A stretch of 5,410 nucleotides of DNA from an uncultured Clostridia bacterium (lineage in GTDB: Bacteria > Bacillota_A > Clostridia > TANB77 > CAG-508). The stretch lies in the NCBI GenBank assembly GCA_949747745.1, contig CATKFT010000086.1, positions 1 to 5,410 of the forward strand, in the 5' to 3' direction. The notes beneath the pieces are model-generated. The model ran no database searches, was not told the origin of the DNA, and saw only the letters and a program-made list of their open reading frames with translations. How positions within the stretch are numbered: the first letter of the stretch is position 1; every line of letters begins with the position of its first letter. A program made the position numbers and the translations under genes. Below, piece by piece: positions 5,130-5,410 of the stretch.

Positions 5130-5410
5130 ATGAAACTCTTTGGAATAGGAAATAAAGACATTGGAATTGACCTTGGAACAGCCAATATTTTAGTAACACT
5201 AAAAGGAAAAGGCATTGTATTAAAAGAACCATCAGTAGTAGCAATAGATAGAAGAAGCGGAAATATAATGGCAACAGGAAGTGAAGCAAAAGAAATGTTA
5301 GGAAGAACACCAGAAAGAATAAAAGCTGTAAGACCATTAAAAGACGGAGTAATAGCAGATTTTACAGCAACAGGACTAATGTTAAAAAACATAATAGCTA
5401 AAGTATGTAA
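5130..5410 (+). CDS. mreB: Rod shape-determining protein MreB, N-terminal part, 3' end outside window
   Basis: The first 93 codons of a family usually about 330-345 residues long. It starts [19 protein letters not shown]: the phosphate-1 motif IGIDLGTAN (11-19) with D14 is the actin-fold ATP-binding signature. The next conserved blocks, [16 protein letters not shown] and [13 protein letters not shown], then [11 protein letters not shown], match MreB closely. Known role: an actin-like protein forming membrane-associated filaments that move with the elongasome (MreC, MreD, RodA, PBP2) and direct cylindrical wall growth. Mbl and MreBH paralogues have the same N-terminal motifs and cannot be excluded from a fragment, but the place after radC is that of mreB. 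The frame is intact to the window end. Confidence 0.94.
   Translation, partial: MKLFGIGNKDIGIDLGTANILVTLKGKGIVLKEPSVVAIDRRSGNIMATGSEAKEMLGRTPERIKAVRPLKDGVIADFTATGLMLKNIIAKVC

Overview
The window is very AT-rich. Its coding strands are A-rich, codons end mostly in A or T, and Arg is nearly always AGA. The gene set (PcrA-type helicase, MecA adaptor, DUF4321 protein, RadC, MreB) points to a low-GC Firmicute, most likely a member of the Clostridia and perhaps an uncultivated gut lineage. This is inferred from family content and gene order; no species call is possible.

Layout. (1) 1-809, + strand: the C-terminal part of the UvrD-like helicase PcrA, cut by the window edge. (2) 810-1291: a long gene-free gap with a 12-bp palindrome, alternative RNA stems, a candidate WalR box and a candidate promoter. 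(3) 1292-2278, +: a membrane-anchored M23 (LytM-type) peptidoglycan endopeptidase with all metal and catalytic residues. (4) 2302-2352: a perfect 20-bp inverted repeat that probably terminates transcription from both sides. (5) 2422-3048, - strand: MecA, a ClpC adaptor. (6) 3049-3458: a divergent regulatory region with a mecA promoter candidate, an 11-bp dyad and a good sigma-A-type promoter (TTGAAA, 17 nt, TATAAT) reading rightward. (7) 3459-3717, +: a small DUF4321-type membrane protein whose frame is broken by one extra base. (8) 3786-4859, +: RadC with an unusual low-complexity C-terminal tail built from five 48-bp repeats. (9) 4860-5129: a gap with an 18-bp perfect inverted repeat 94 nt apart. 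(10) 5130-5410, +: the start of MreB, cut by the window edge.

Most of the content is cell-envelope growth and genome maintenance: PcrA (repair and transcription-coupled unwinding), a wall hydrolase, and the DUF4321-radC-mreB cluster that in Clostridia usually leads into mreC/mreD and cell-division genes. A WalR-like site before the wall hydrolase would fit control by the wall-homeostasis two-component system. No mobile element, CRISPR array, tRNA or rRNA was seen. No new multi-gene system is evident. The most unusual points are the frameshifted DUF4321 gene, with a plausible +1 slip site, the tandem-repeat tail of RadC, and the long-armed inverted repeat before mreB.
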